Positions 34,489 through 45,065 are shown, counted from the first letter of the stretch. The stretch: DNA of 64,000 bases from Macrosoma leucophasiata (GCA_036365455.1 JAWQUS010000008.1:24411501-24475500), one strand, 5' to 3'. Notes: generated from the sequence alone by a model not told the origin. Program-made: numbers and translations.

Positions 34489-34635
34489 CTCAGCACGTAC
34501 TATCCTCTCCATGACGTCGTACAGCGTCTCGTCGAGGTTGCACTTCTGCACCCCCTCGAACCACTCGTTCCTGTGCTCGTTCGCCTTCTTCAGCGATACG
34601 TCCAAATTATTGTATGTCTTCTCCGCCGCCAAATT
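34489..34635 (-). CDS. SNF4Agamma: AMPK gamma subunit, penultimate exon (CBS3 end to CBS4 start)
   Basis: A 147-nt exon with both ends in phase 0, encoding 49 residues from [15 protein letters not shown] to METLY-type helix and [22 protein letters not shown] is almost invariant in metazoan gamma subunits and follows the KFDVI that ends the previous exon. Acceptor is ...CCGTAG|AAT and donor is GAG|GTATGA, read on the minus strand. The middle part ([20 protein letters not shown]) is closer to insect than to vertebrate gamma sequences. The downstream intron (32749-34488) contains a Harbinger-like element and a hAT/P-like MITE; the upstream intron (34636-35501) contains a SINE and a tRNA-like repeat. 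Confidence 0.93.
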
Positions 34636-34897
34636 CTACGGAGGAAAACTTAGTTTAAATGTGCGTAATATACATAAAAGAATTACTACCCAGTTAAATT
34701 AATGTTAACTGGCTAATTTGACATTAAATTTAATAAATATTTTGATGCAACCGAAGCTTAGCCTAGATTGCACCACGATTTTTGTTAAATTTAAAATTAT
34801 TGTAACATTTCACATCCTGCTCTAACTTTAACAGATTTCTTTAAGTTAGAGAAGGATGTGTACAGCTCGGGAGGTGTGTGCATCTACGCAATGTGCC

Positions 34898-35151
34898 TTT
34901 TTTATGTCATAGATGTGGCAAACAAGCATGCAGTTCACATTGATGTTAAGTGATGACTGCAGCCTATAGACCCACAAAAAGACCAAGGGTCAAAATGCAG
35001 ATGCGTTACCACTCCTGAGGCCTAAGGTGTTATGCCTCTGTGCCGGAAATTACAGGGCCGTACATTACCACCTGACCGGAACACGATAGTGCTGAACACT
35101 ACCATTTAGCGGCAAGTATATTAGGTAATGCGGTGCCTACGCCCGCGAGCT
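34898..35151 (-). repeat. 280-bp SINE-like family, intronic copy
   Basis: T-rich start, GTGGCAAACAAGCATGCAGT to GCCTACGCCCGCGAGC. The 5'-most 25 bp with the hairpin are missing. Confidence 0.85.
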
Positions 35152-35206
35152 TATAAATAAAAAAAATACGCTTACACTCACAGCCCCACTTTAGATATAA
35201 ACCTGT

Positions 35207-35352
35207 GTCGTGGGTGCCGTTGTACACATACACAAACACCCAGACCCGAAACAAATATCTATAGGCCATACAAATATTTGTCCCGGTGCGGGAATCGAAC
35301 CCGCGACCCTTCGAATCAAACGGTCATCTCACACCGCTGGACCAACCGGGTT
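35207..35352 (-). repeat. tRNA-headed repeat in AMPK gamma intron
   Basis: Minus strand: AACCCGGTTGGTCCAGCGGT (A box region) and GGGTCGCGGGTTCGATTCCC (B box), followed by a body with TTTGTGTATGTGTACAACGG. Of the tRNA-like sequences here this has the best-preserved head. Confidence 0.68.
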
Positions 35353-35371
35353 GTCGATCATCACAGAGACA

Positions 35372-35460
35372 TATCAACTAAGGTCTCAGGGGTGGCAACA
35401 CATCTGCATTTTGACTGGTCTATGTGTGGGTGTTAATAGGCTGCAGTCATCACTTAACAT
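35372..35460 (+). repeat. 280-bp SINE-like family, fragment next to CBS3 exon
   Basis: Matches only the middle of the family (TCTCAGGGGTGGCAACACAT to GCAGTCATCACTTAACAT). It stops about 41 bp from the exon donor. Confidence 0.75.
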
Positions 35461-35501
35461 TCTGGGAAATTCTCGTACAGTACATGCGTCACGACACTTA
35501 C

Positions 35502-35705
35502 AATGACATCGAACTTGGCGTAAATATCCTTCAGTCGTCCTTCAGCATCGATAAGCGGGAGCGCGGAAACACGTCGGTTGACGAATTTCCTTAGCGCCTC
35601 TATAATGGAAGTATCTTCTGTAGCAGTTTCGATGTCGCTCAGCGTGCCTATACGCAGCTCGCGTAGCTTGCATTGCAGGTAGGTGGGCTTTGGTAGCTCG
35701 TTGAT
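35502..35705 (-). CDS. SNF4Agamma: AMPK gamma subunit, exon covering CBS3
   Basis: A 204-nt phase 0 exon encoding 68 residues from INELPKPTYLQCKLREL to KDIYAKFDVI. It holds the linker between the two Bateman modules and most of CBS3. FVNRRVSALPLIDAEGRL carries the conserved Arg of the RVSALP motif, and KFDVI carries the CBS3 Asp that contacts ribose in mammalian gamma1 (Asp245). Acceptor is TTTCAG|ATC and donor is ATT|GTAAGT. It is closely squeezed by repeats: a 5S-headed SINE begins about 27 bp upstream of the acceptor, and a piece of the 280-bp SINE-like family lies about 40 bp beyond the donor. No stop or frameshift is seen. Confidence 0.94.
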
Positions 35706-35732
35706 CTGAAATATTGCAATAATAAATAATAA

Positions 35733-36068
35733 TGCCAACTTTTGATACGTCCCACTGCTGGGCACGAGTCTCTCCCCTTCTTGGGAGGAGGTCTGCAGCT
35801 TACTTCACGACGCTGCTCCAATGCGGGTTGGTGGAGACAAGGGTTGACCAACCCGCTGTCGGATGTTTCTCAAACCGTCCGAAAGGCCTCCGACAAGGTT
35901 TACTGCTATCTGGATAGCAACCGTGCCCGTTGACGTGCCCTCAGAAGCACGGAAACGCGCACTTTAATTTGCGCTACTAGCGGTCACCCATCACATACCC
36001 GACCGCGCCTGCATCGCTTAACCGAGTAGATCGGTTACAATCTACAATAGCCGCGAGGCCATGCGCGC
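35733..36068 (-). repeat. SINE with 5S-rRNA-like head, inside AMPK gamma intron
   Basis: Reverse-oriented copy. The tail (GATACGTCCCACTGCTGGGC on the plus strand) is at 35745 and the head (CGAGTAGATCGG) ends near 36068. It starts about 27 bp upstream of the acceptor of the CBS3 exon, so it forms part of the region where a branch point would lie. Confidence 0.85.
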
Positions 36069-36438
36069 TTCAAATATTGAAATATTGCAATGGGTATGTT
36101 TAATTATGCGAAGGTCACAAGCCTGTTGCAACGTGGTTGTAACTCATTTTTAGAACGCAGTTGCTCTCCAGGTCTAATTTTACTACCGGAACTAGACGAT
36201 AATCCAAGCAAGATTAAAGCATTGGCATCTGACCAATCGCAGTACAACAATGTAGATGATACTCGATATTAAATTTGTTTTGTCAGCACTACACGGAATT
36301 ATTCGACTTGGGAAACTTGTATGGCTCCCAAATCGTAAGAACTATAATTAACCGGGTTTTAATATATAAGAGAAAGGAAAAATAGTTTTTGAATTGGTTG
36401 CAGACATATAATGCAACCAATTCAATAAAAAAAAATTT

Positions 36439-36735
36439 TACTGGTGGTAGAGCTCCAGTGACGGAGCTCGCGGGCGTAGGCACCACCGCATTACCTAATA
36501 TACTTGCCGCTAAATGGTAGTGTTCAACACTATCGTGTTCCGGTCAGGTGGTAATGTACGGCCCTGTAATTTCCGGCACAGAGGCATAACACCTAATGCC
36601 TCAGGAGTGGCAGCGCATCTGCATTTTGACCTCTGGTCATTGTGTGGGTGTCTATAGGCTGCAGTCTTCACTTAACATGAATGTGAACTGCATGCTTGTT
36701 TGCCACTTTTATTACATAAAAAAAAAATAAAAAAA
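36439..36735 (+). repeat. 280-bp SINE-like family, copy 5' of gypsy remnant
   Basis: Complete copy with A-rich tail. It shares AATGCCTCAGGAGTGGCAGC and GTCTTCACTTAACATGAATG with the copy at 37842, so the two come from one subfamily or one duplication. Confidence 0.9.
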
Positions 36736-36759
36736 AAAAACAAATTATGTTCGTTATTT

Positions 36760-38312
36760 TTGATGTCTGTAATGTCAATGTCGTGATTTAAGTGAGCAGT
36801 TCATAGAAGAACCAAAAAATGTTAACGATTTACTAAAACAATATGATATTTTTTTATACCAAAGAAAAATTTAGCAGTTGAAAGACAAAGATTCTTCGAA
36901 AGAGATCAAAGAGATAATGAGTCTGCGGAACAGTACGTATTTGAATTGAACAAAATGGCGGCGATGTGCGAATTGCGGGATTTACGCGACGATTTGGTTT
37001 GCAGCAGATTTATATGTGGCATAAAAGATGTAGCTTTAACAGAAAGGCTTCTCAGAGAACCCGACGTCACTTTGAAAAAAGGCTTTAGACATAAGTCGTT
37101 TAGCGGAAATGTCTCGATTACAAGCTACGATTATAAAAGCGGAAAAAAAAAAATAATAATCTGGTAATAAATCTCTTTTAATTTTAGTTGATTACTTTAG
37201 TAAATATATAGTAGTATCAGAGATCAATTCTTTGACATCACGGTGTGTTGTGAACGAATTAAAACTAATCTTCAGAAGACATCGCATTCCTGAAATAGTT
37301 ACATCTGATAATGGTCCTGAATATTCGTCAAATTATTTTAAAGATTTTTCAAGTCAATGGAATTTTAAACATAACACATCCTCGCCGACATATCTGCAAT
37401 CTAACGGCCAGGTTGAACGGGCTGTCCAAATAGTTAAAAACATGATGAAAAAGATTTCGTATACACAACAAGATTTTCATTTAGCGTTACTGGAATATCA
37501 CAACACACCGATCAGTAGCAAATTAGCATCACCCGCAGAGGTATTATTTAATAGAAAACTAAGGAGTATTCTTCCTTGTAAACTGGTTTTATTGTTACCG
37601 AAGTTACAAAGGAATGTCATTGATAAATTGAAATCGCGGTAGACCGCACAAAAAATGTACTACGATAAAGGTTCAAGAAAACTACCTTTAGTGCGCATAG
37701 GGCAAAACGTTAAAATTCGTTTAAATAATGAATGGATTCCGGGTTATCACAGGAACAGCGGGACCTAGGTCATATTTAATTCAAATCGAGAATTTAAATA
37801 TTTTAAGAAGAAATCGGAAACACATAATATTAGATTCAAATTACTGGTGGTAGAGCTCCAGTGACGGAGCTCGGGGGCGTAGGCACCACCGCATTACCTA
37901 ATATACTTGCCGCTAAATGGTAGTGTTCAGCACTATCGTGTTCCGGTCAGGTGGTAATGTACGACCCTGTAATTTCCGGCACAGAGGCATAACACCTAAT
38001 GCCTCAGGAGTGGCAGCGCATCTGCATTTCGACCTCTGGTCATTGTGTGGGTATCTATAGGCTGCAGTCTTCACTTAACATGAATGTGAACTGATGGTTG
38101 TTTGCCACTTTTATTACATAAAAAAAAATAGAAGGCCCGCGGCTTGTTCATATCAACAATTTAACGATATATCTATAGATAGTGCGGAGCGCTCTGCTTG
38201 CGCCGGCTCCAGTGTTCCGGCGGAGCAAATAGTTGATTCCATGATACCTAATAATTATTGTACTCGTTTTGGCAGGATAGTGAAGCCTCCTGATCGGTGG
38301 GTCATTCCGTAG
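36760..38312 (+). pseudogene. Ty3/gypsy-like LTR retrotransposon remnant (gag piece, integrase, pol end)
   Basis: Three coding remnants lie in order. A gag-like piece at 36900-37085 reads SAEQYVFELNKMAAMCELRD and RDDLVCSRFICGIKD. Next, after a large internal deletion that removed protease, RT and RNase H, an integrase core lies at about 37180-37640. It contains DYFSKYIVVSEINS, VTSDNGPEYSSNYFKDF, SNGQVERAVQIVKNMMKK and EYHNTPISSKLASPAEVLFN; the D(..)E residues of the integrase catalytic set are partly visible. It ends at a stop codon at 37640. The C-terminal integrase region continues to about 37835, is split by a SINE, and resumes at 38129-38312 with NNYCTRFGRIVKPPDRWVIP, a typical pol C-terminus. 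No LTRs were recognised. Non-functional. Confidence 0.82.
37842..38128 (+). repeat. 280-bp SINE-like family, inserted in gypsy integrase
   Basis: Complete copy. Integrase C-terminal coding sequence is interrupted at about 37841 and continues after the A tract at 38129. Confidence 0.9.
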
Positions 38313-39087
38313 CGGTCGGCAATAGTCGGCATAGATACGCGCAAGTCAAACATAGTTAATAATATGTACCTAACTATTTGATGTTTTGCACTTATTATTC
38401 GAATAGTGACAGCGATTGACTAATTTTTAATGGAATACAATGATTTCTTATACTTCTAAACGTAACTGGATGCGAAAAAAAATATAATAGAGGTAACACA
38501 AGATTAAGGGTCGGTACACTGTCATAATAAAACATTATGATTAAACCTCACATCTGTACAGGGTATAGATTTGCCGGTTAGTTACAAGGAAGAGGCATTC
38601 AAAAAAACGTGGAAATACCCTCAATACGCCAGACGCTTTGTCGCATAATAATATGATAAATGGAGAGCCCATTGACATCCCCGGGCAAATTGCCTAACTC
38701 TGAGTGTCAATGGAAAACATCTATAGAATGGAATAATCTTCAATAGGACCCAAGGCTAGCAGAAATACCCTGCTAGCGTTAGGCTACAGGGGAATTATAA
38801 TTATGTGAATATAAAAAAGGGAAATGGCAGTATTCCGTAGTGAGTATGCAACCAGTTTTTAGTAGAATGAAAGTTCGACAAGGAATGAATGTATACCGGC
38901 AATAACGTTAACGATGCATCGAAACAAGCGTCGTGTTGAATCTGATGATGATGCGGATGAAACTATCCGCATCGCAAACCCCAGCTGGGTATATTTACAT
39001 AAACACTAAATGGCTTATATAACCACAATAATACCTAATCCCATCTATTGTAAAATCATTTTGGCGAGTAAACCCCCAAATACGGTT
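38313..39087. other. Intron, no feature recognised
   Basis: Lies between the gypsy remnant's last coding piece and the CBS2 exon. GATGATGCGGATGAAACTATCC at 38945 resembles the GATGCGGATGCGGATC start of the duplication downstream. An LTR could be hidden here but no partner was found. Confidence 0.5.
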
Positions 39088-39275
39088 TGTGATGCGGATG
39101 CGGATCGAGTTACGCTAGTATATATTCACATATACCTACATAAAAATAGAAAACGAAATGTCCTCAGTGTGTTTTTAATACATTTTCGAAACAAAAACAT
39201 GCGATGTGTGATGCGGATGCGGATCATGTCGATATACTCACATATAAAAATAGAAAGCGTAATATCCTCTTGTGA
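39088..39275. repeat. 117-bp imperfect tandem duplication at the CBS2 exon donor
   Basis: TGTGATGCGGATGCGGATC occurs at about 39088 and 39205. Each is followed, after a variable stretch, by ACATAAAAATAGAAAACGAA or ACATATAAAAATAGAAAGCG and then TCCTC. The second copy is the real exon end; the first is a decayed duplicate. Confidence 0.75.
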
Positions 39276-39420
39276 GTGAGAATGTAGAGCACGTTGCCAG
39301 TCTCCGGGTCGATAACCGGCAGCCGATGGATGCGGTTGGTGATGAGGATGCGGATAGCGTCGTATAGTGAGGAGTCCGGCCCGATAGACACCAGCGGCAT
39401 CACCGATCCCTTCAGCACCT
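39242..39420 (-). CDS. SNF4Agamma: AMPK gamma subunit, exon covering CBS2
   Basis: A 179-nt exon that begins with the last two bases of a split Gln codon (C|AG) and continues [20 protein letters not shown] to ILRFLFLY. It covers CBS2. [19 protein letters not shown] contains the His-Arg pair equivalent to gamma1 His151/Arg152, and THKRIL contains the Arg that replaces the usual CBS Asp in this repeat (gamma1 Arg171). Donor is TAT|GTGAGT, acceptor CAACAG|AG. The intron before it is only 274 bp; the one after it is 3.5 kb and contains a gypsy-like remnant and SINEs. A degenerate copy of the last 30 or so exon bases lies about 90 bp into that intron (39130-39165). Confidence 0.94.
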
Positions 39421-39694
39421 CTGTTGACATTTAAATTCGCAATGAGCACAGAAAAAAAAAATAGATACCAGGCAAAAATATATAATAAGAAACCATGCCA
39501 GTAGGTAGTAAATACAATCACGCAGGATAGACAGTTGCGTCCTCTGCGATCGCCAATCCGCATGCCAAACGTGGCGATTATGGCGTAACCTCCTTATTTT
39601 ATGGGGTGGCTTTTGGTTCACCAGTGGACGTCTTCCGGCTGAAATGTTGATGATGATGAAATACCAATCGATTGAATCTTTCAAAATTACTTAC

Positions 39695-39847
39695 GTCTCC
39701 AAGTCTCCAGGCGATGCTCTTCCAGCTCCTCCATGGTGACGTCGGGGCTGGTGTAGTACATCTGCAGGATCTTGATGAAGTCCGTGATGGTCAGCATGCC
39801 CACGAACCTCTGCCGCTGGGAGTCCCACAGCGGAGCCGCGCGGACCC
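39695..39847 (-). CDS. SNF4Agamma: AMPK gamma subunit, exon covering CBS1 second half
   Basis: A 153-nt exon that completes a split Gly codon (G|GG) and encodes [31 protein letters not shown] and [10 protein letters not shown], ending in the first base of the next split codon. The Arg of VRAAP and the Asp of TITDF are the equivalents of gamma1 Arg70 and Asp90. Acceptor is TTCAG|GGGTCC and donor is GAC|GTAAGT. Upstream lies the largest visible intron (39848-47050), rich in repeats; downstream is a short intron (39421-39694). GC content and codon use are clearly higher in GC than the flanking intron, as expected of a conserved exon. Confidence 0.94.
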
Positions 39848-39969
39848 CTGAACAAAAATTGGATCATGGATCGTCGGGAATGATGATCCATTTTTTTTTA
39901 TAGTCCGATGGTATATTGTAAGTAGACTACATTATCCGGTAATTGAGTTGGATCGCTGTGAATCTCGCT

Positions 39970-40064
39970 GATCATGATCTATGTTTATAGTTTCACGGCA
40001 TTTGAACCAAGGATAGCGGATCATGATCTATGTTTATAGTTTCACGGCATTTGAACCAAGGATA
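39970..40064. repeat. Tandem duplication, 46 bp identical, period 49
   Basis: GATCATGATCTATGTTTATA to TTGAACCAAGGATA at 39970-40015 is repeated without change at 40019-40064. Perfect identity suggests a recent slippage event. Confidence 0.92.
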
Positions 40065-40315
40065 ATAGACTGCATAATCCGAAGATGAAGATCACGAGAA
40101 AAGACCAACCAATTCTGATAGTCCGTGTTATATGAAAGTAAATAGACTGGATCGAAGGAAATAGCTCCATCCGTGATACCGAACGAATGCAGATCGCCGG
40201 ACTATCAAACATCGATCAGTATTCAAGACGATTCATAATGACCAAACTCCATTTTTGGATTGCCCATTTCTTCACTGGGACTGTCATGATAATCCGACTT
40301 TATATTGGATTCATA

Positions 40316-40588
40316 TTTTTTTTATGAAAGTGTCAAACAATCATTCAGTTCACATTGATGTTAAGTGATGACTGCAGCCTATATACACCTACACAAAGAC
40401 TAGAGGTCAAAATGCATATGCGTTACCACTTCTGAGGCCTAAGGTGTTATACCTGTGCCTGAAATTACAGGGCCGTACATTACCACCTGACCGGAACACG
40501 ATAGTGCTGAACACTACCATTTAGCAGCAAGTATATTAGGTAATGCGGTGGTGCCTACGCCCGCGAGCTCCGTAACTGGAACTCTAGA
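40316..40588 (-). repeat. 280-bp SINE-like family, intronic copy
   Basis: T tract, CAATCATTCAGTTCACATTG to CTCCGTAACTGGAACTCTAG. Confidence 0.86.
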
Positions 40589-41221
40589 TCATATAGGTCT
40601 TTGGTAATGGTGATCAATGTTTCAGTCAGTTTTGGAAAGAAAATATAACTCATCACTCAAAAAATATAGCTATACAATTTTGTAAAAGCTGATAATGGCA
40701 GTTCAAAGATGATAGTTACTTCATATACTATGGAATATTAAACGGACTGAACAATCCAAAAATGTAGTTAGATCGTCATAATAGTCTGTTTTGAAAAGAA
40801 AAACAGAATACGTAAATGAAAAATTTAAAAATATGTAATCCAATGGGATTATTATGTATCGTCGAGAATGTTCACCTATTTTTTTGAAGTCCAAGTGAAT
40901 ATTATTAAGAAAAGTAGAAAGAAAAGATTAACGTAATAATTTATGTCATCATTAAAAAAAATATGCTTTCAAAATGAAAGAACATTATAGTTTTTGAATT
41001 GTTTTAATTGTATCTGATTCAAAATTCATTTAATTACTCGAGAAATAATAATAAAAAAAAAGTATAACAACGATTAGCAAAAACTCGATGGGTCAGATCC
41101 ATTTTTGTAATAATTAAATTTATTAAATTTTTTCCTTAATCCTTGAAATATGCAACAAATGTGTACAAAATAAATAACTCTTTGGTAGTTCCTATACTGA
41201 CATAATAACATGTCATGGTAT

Positions 41222-41585
41222 AATAATGGCAACCCTTGATACGTCTCACTGCTGGGCACGAGACTCTCCTCTTCTTGGGAGGAGGCCTGGAGCTTACTCC
41301 ACCACGCTACTCCTATGCGGGTTGGTGGAGATAAAGAGTTAGTACCCAACCCGTTGTCGGATGTTTTCTAACCGCCCATAAGGCCTCCTACAAGTTTAAA
41401 TGACTGCTATCTATCGATAGCAACCGGGACCGATGGCTTAACGTGCCCTTCGAAGTACGGGAACGCGCATTTTATTCTATTAGTGGTAACTCATCACACA
41501 CCCGACCGCGCCCGTATCGCTTATCCGAGTTAATTAGTCGCTTCCGATCTACACAAGCCGCGGGGCAATGGCGGCGCTTCAGGTC
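41222..41585 (-). repeat. SINE with 5S-rRNA-like head, inside AMPK gamma intron
   Basis: Reverse copy with all segments: tail at 41237-41260, middle GGCTTAACGTGCCCTTCGAA, and head ending in GATCTACACAAGCCGCGGGG near 41570. Confidence 0.85.
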
Positions 41586-41825
41586 ATGGTATAGAATAGA
41601 GCAATTACCTAAGCCCCTTCCTGTCATCCATCCCGCTTTTGCCGTTTAACTGGGGCAGAGATTAGCTTTGCGAATCCCTTCCATGCGACCTCAGGCATTC
41701 TCGCTAGACATATTGTAACCCGGTCACCTGCGTCTCGACCGCCTCACTGAATCGCTTTTGTTCTTGTCAACGCCTTTGATTTATGTCTTTTCTTGTCACC
41801 TGTGACAGACATAGCGATAACCAAG

Positions 41826-42043
41826 GGTTCTACCGCCTTGCTGCTGACACTGTCATTGCTGACAAATTTTCATGTCGATTTGTAGCTTTTTTAAAAGTAG
41901 TATTGAAAATATGATTGATGTTAGATTATTTAGATGATGATATGGTAGATTATTTCGATTATTGTTATTTAGATAAAGTTAAAATCGATTTCAAAATTTG
42001 ACGACAATGTCAGCAGCAATACAGATAGGTGGTAGCACCCCTG
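41826..42043. repeat. MITE with GGGTTCTACC ends
   Basis: GGGTTCTACCGCCTTGCTGC, GACACTGTCATTGCTGACAA and right arm GACGACAATGTCAGCAGCAA, GGTGGTAGCACCC. Inverted repeat of about 45 bp with a small insertion in the right arm. Confidence 0.65.
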
Positions 42044-42153
42044 ACTGTCGTTAGTACTTTAGGCGGTATTGAAACGATATCGATAATCAAACAGTCACTA
42101 TTTCTTTTATATGCATCAACAAAGGACAATATGAATTATTACTATTTATTTAA

Positions 42154-42431
42154 TCTATACATACAAATAAATAAAAAATAACCGCTTTTTACTAAATGCT
42201 TAGGTATGTGTACACGGTACATATGGCAAAACAACATTTTTTTACTATTTTTGTCTGTCTGTTTGTTCCGGCTAATCTCAGTAACGTCTGGACGGATTTT
42301 GACGGGACTTTCACTGGCAGATAGCTTATGTAATAAGGAGTAACTTAGGAGTAGAGTAGCCACGACTTTGTCCGGGTAGATACTGAACAATCATAAATTC
42401 TCAAGTGGACGAAGTCGCGGGCACAGCTAGT
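42154..42431 (+). mobile_element. Helitron-like element, third family
   Basis: Starts TCTATACATACAAATAAATA and ends GAAGTCGCGGGCACAGCTAG+T. It contains TCTGGACGGATTTTGACGGG. The terminus GCACAGCTAGT is a common Helitron end in moths. Confidence 0.58.
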
Positions 42432-42539
42432 ATTATATAAGACGTTACGTTACTTCACGTCTGTAATCCTTAAAGGGGTAGGTAGAAGTAAATGAGTATA
42501 TTCAAGCAACGGTTCAGTGGTTACGTTTTGGCATATGTA

Positions 42540-42700
42540 ACAGGTGGCAAGTCTGTTGACATCACTGGACGAATCACCCAGCGCATCCCAATAGGACCAG
42601 GGATAAGGAATTTTACACCTTTATCTCTGATAGCCGACCCGGGAATCGAAACCAGGACTAGTAGTAGTCGCCTGATTGCCACTAGACTATTGAGGCAGTT
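42540..42700 (-). repeat. tRNA-headed SINE, copy A
   Basis: Minus strand begins AACTGCCTCAATAGTCTAGT, has GGTTTCGATTCCCGGGTCG, then GGCTATCAGAGATAAAGGTG. Same family as 55480-55757. Confidence 0.75.
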
Positions 42701-43372
42701 AAAAAGTCAAAGACGATATCGAGCATAAAAGCGATTCAATTAGCCAAGTGCATAAACGTTCACAATCTCCACTGGCACTATGAAAACTATACTTACGGAC
42801 AAATAAATTGCATCAAAGTCTATTTTGATTTTTAAACACCATAAACCCACCACTGAAATTGGTTGTTGTAACGTCGGTATACGGACAATAATTTTACGTG
42901 GTAACTTTAAAAGATAACATGCGTCACAAGCCGAACACTTAGGGCGATCGTGCCTCCACTCCCGCTTACACGCTCGGGTCAGGCGGAACGTGACATTTTT
43001 TCGTGCGTGCAGCCGGCGAACATCAATTTATAAGACGTTATCACGCCAAAAAAAACGTTCTTTCAATAACAAAAAGTTGGATTCTCGGTCGGATAGTTGG
43101 ACACGCATGTTTTGGGTCACTAACCGGCATTTACTCAAACGCCTGTCAATCCAATAAATGAACTAACAAACTGTTAAATCTCTCGTCAAGTACGGATTGG
43201 GTAGCTTGAAAAGCATTTTAACTTAAGATTAGTTAACACCACAATTTAGTTTATAAATTAACAGGTGTTCCGGCATATCATTAAAATTTGACGCGAATGT
43301 TAGTTAAACACGAACGTAAATAAAGTTTTGAAAACGTTCCAGAAACTAAACGTCCGTAAACAAATTTAAAAT

Positions 43373-43627
43373 CTTGAATATATATAAATCAATTGCTGTT
43401 TGTAAGTCTCGCTAAAACTCGAGAACGGTTGGATTGATTTGGGTAATTTTGGTTGTTAATGATTTTTGAAGTCCAGGAAAGGTTAAAAAAGTAAGAAAAT
43501 ATGAAGAAATCGAAGGGAAATAGTAAAAACCACAATTCTATTTTCCCATACAAATAGTCCGATTCTATCAAACCTTTGACACATTATTTCATTCTGAGGC
43601 AATACGAAGTTTGTCGGGTCAGCTAGT
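43373..43627 (+). mobile_element. Non-autonomous Helitron
   Basis: Begins near TCTTGAATATATATAAATCA and ends GTTTGTCGGGTCAGCTAGT, the usual CTAGT 3' terminus, followed by A. Confidence 0.65.
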
Positions 43628-43786
43628 AAAAGATAAAAATACATTGTCAAAATATTTCAAAAGTTATACAAGTGACGGAATACGCATATTTCCAACAATG
43701 TAAATGGGACGAAAATTGCTGATACCATTATTTGATCGTGTTTCGAAGGTGCAGGTGGAAATCCATTTTTAAAATCCACCTTTTTA

Positions 43787-44045
43787 TCTATCTACATATA
43801 TAAAAATCAATTACTGTTCGTTAGTCTCGCTAAAACTAGAGAACGGCGGGACCCATTTGGCTAATATTGGTTATGAATTATTTTTTGAAGTCCAGGAAGG
43901 TTAAAAAGGTAAGAAAATATGAAGAAATTGAAGGGAAATAGTAAAAACCACAATTTTATTTTCCCATACAAATAGTCCGTATCTATCAAACCTTTGACAC
44001 ATTTTTTCATTCTGAAGCAACACGAAGTTTGACGGAACAGCTAGT
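43787..44045 (+). mobile_element. Non-autonomous Helitron
   Basis: TCTATCTACATATATAAAAA to GTTTGACGGAACAGCTAGT. Same family as the copy 160 bp upstream and in the same orientation. Confidence 0.67.
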
Positions 44046-44065
44046 ATTTAAATATTTTTAAAAAG

Positions 44066-44986
44066 ATTTATATTTAAAAAATAAACGATGCAGTTTATGT
44101 GCCCGTGAGTATTGTTGAATGGCAATGGACATAGTTATACTTTTTCAAATTCAAATTTAAATTATTTATTGCGTTATGTCATACTTTCTTGGGTTCAAAG
44201 ATTTTTTTCTGCAAGCTTTCCGTAAGAAACAATACGAGACAAATCGCAGTGGAGACTGCAACCTGAAAAGCACCTTACAACTAAATTACACGGTGTAAAT
44301 TTACCTAAAATTAAAAATATAACTGCTGTTCAATTTCATGCCAATATAACGCTCCTAAATCAACGAAAGTAAGACATTTCTCACCCAAAGCCAAAGTGAG
44401 TGATAACAGTTAACCATCAATTCAATTAACTGGATAAATTATAGAAGTCCACAAATGGAAGATCTGAGAGATAAAATAATATTCCAAGCCGAAAAACGAT
44501 AAAATACTAACATTAAAACTTAGTGAGCACTTGAGCATCCCTAAGTACCTACTTTATAGAATTAATATTAAATTGGCATAAATTATTAACACCTTCGATC
44601 GGATCGAAGATAATTACTTAGTGCGAAGTAATTGTATAAAGTAGGTCATTTACATGTTTAAAGTTAATTCAACCGTTATGTCACTGAACTTACACTGATA
44701 TTGCATTTCAATTGAACCACTGAAAGAACGCATCTTATTATTAAACTGTCTAATTAAAGATGCATGATAAAATTTGACAAAATAAACCTTAACAGCCGTA
44801 CCCTCCAAAACTGACAAATGAGTATTGCTCCACTTCATATGAAAGGGCAAATTCACGCGTCAAATATATATATATATATATTTTAGAGCGGAGTTTGCGT
44901 AGGCGGCCTGTCTCGAGACGGCACTAGTCTACTTCACAGGGCAAGCGAGCGCCTTCTGCGCTCCAGCCTAAGCAAAAAATGTTAGC
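44066..44986. other. Intron, no feature recognised
   Basis: AT-rich; only a TA microsatellite. Confidence 0.55.
44863..44882. repeat. (TA)n microsatellite
   Basis: About ten TA units upstream of a GC-richer stretch. Confidence 0.9.
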
Positions 44987-45065
44987 GCAACTGCCTCAGG
45001 GTGACCCATGCGGGTCCGTGCCTCGGCTTAGGACGTTGCGGAGAGACATATGAGACATATGCTAT
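44987..45065 (+). repeat. Short interspersed repeat, copy 1
   Basis: AACTGCCTCAGGGTGACCCA, GCGGGTCCGTGCCTCGGCTT and GACATATGAGACATATGC. A relative is at 60012-60100. Confidence 0.5.

Noticed and set aside
35270..35352. Possible tRNA gene on the minus strand
   Set aside because: A and B boxes are good, but no full acceptor stem could be paired and the sequence runs on into a repeat body, so it is a SINE head.
38313..39087. LTR of the gypsy-like remnant
   Set aside because: No repeated pair flanking the remnant could be found by eye.
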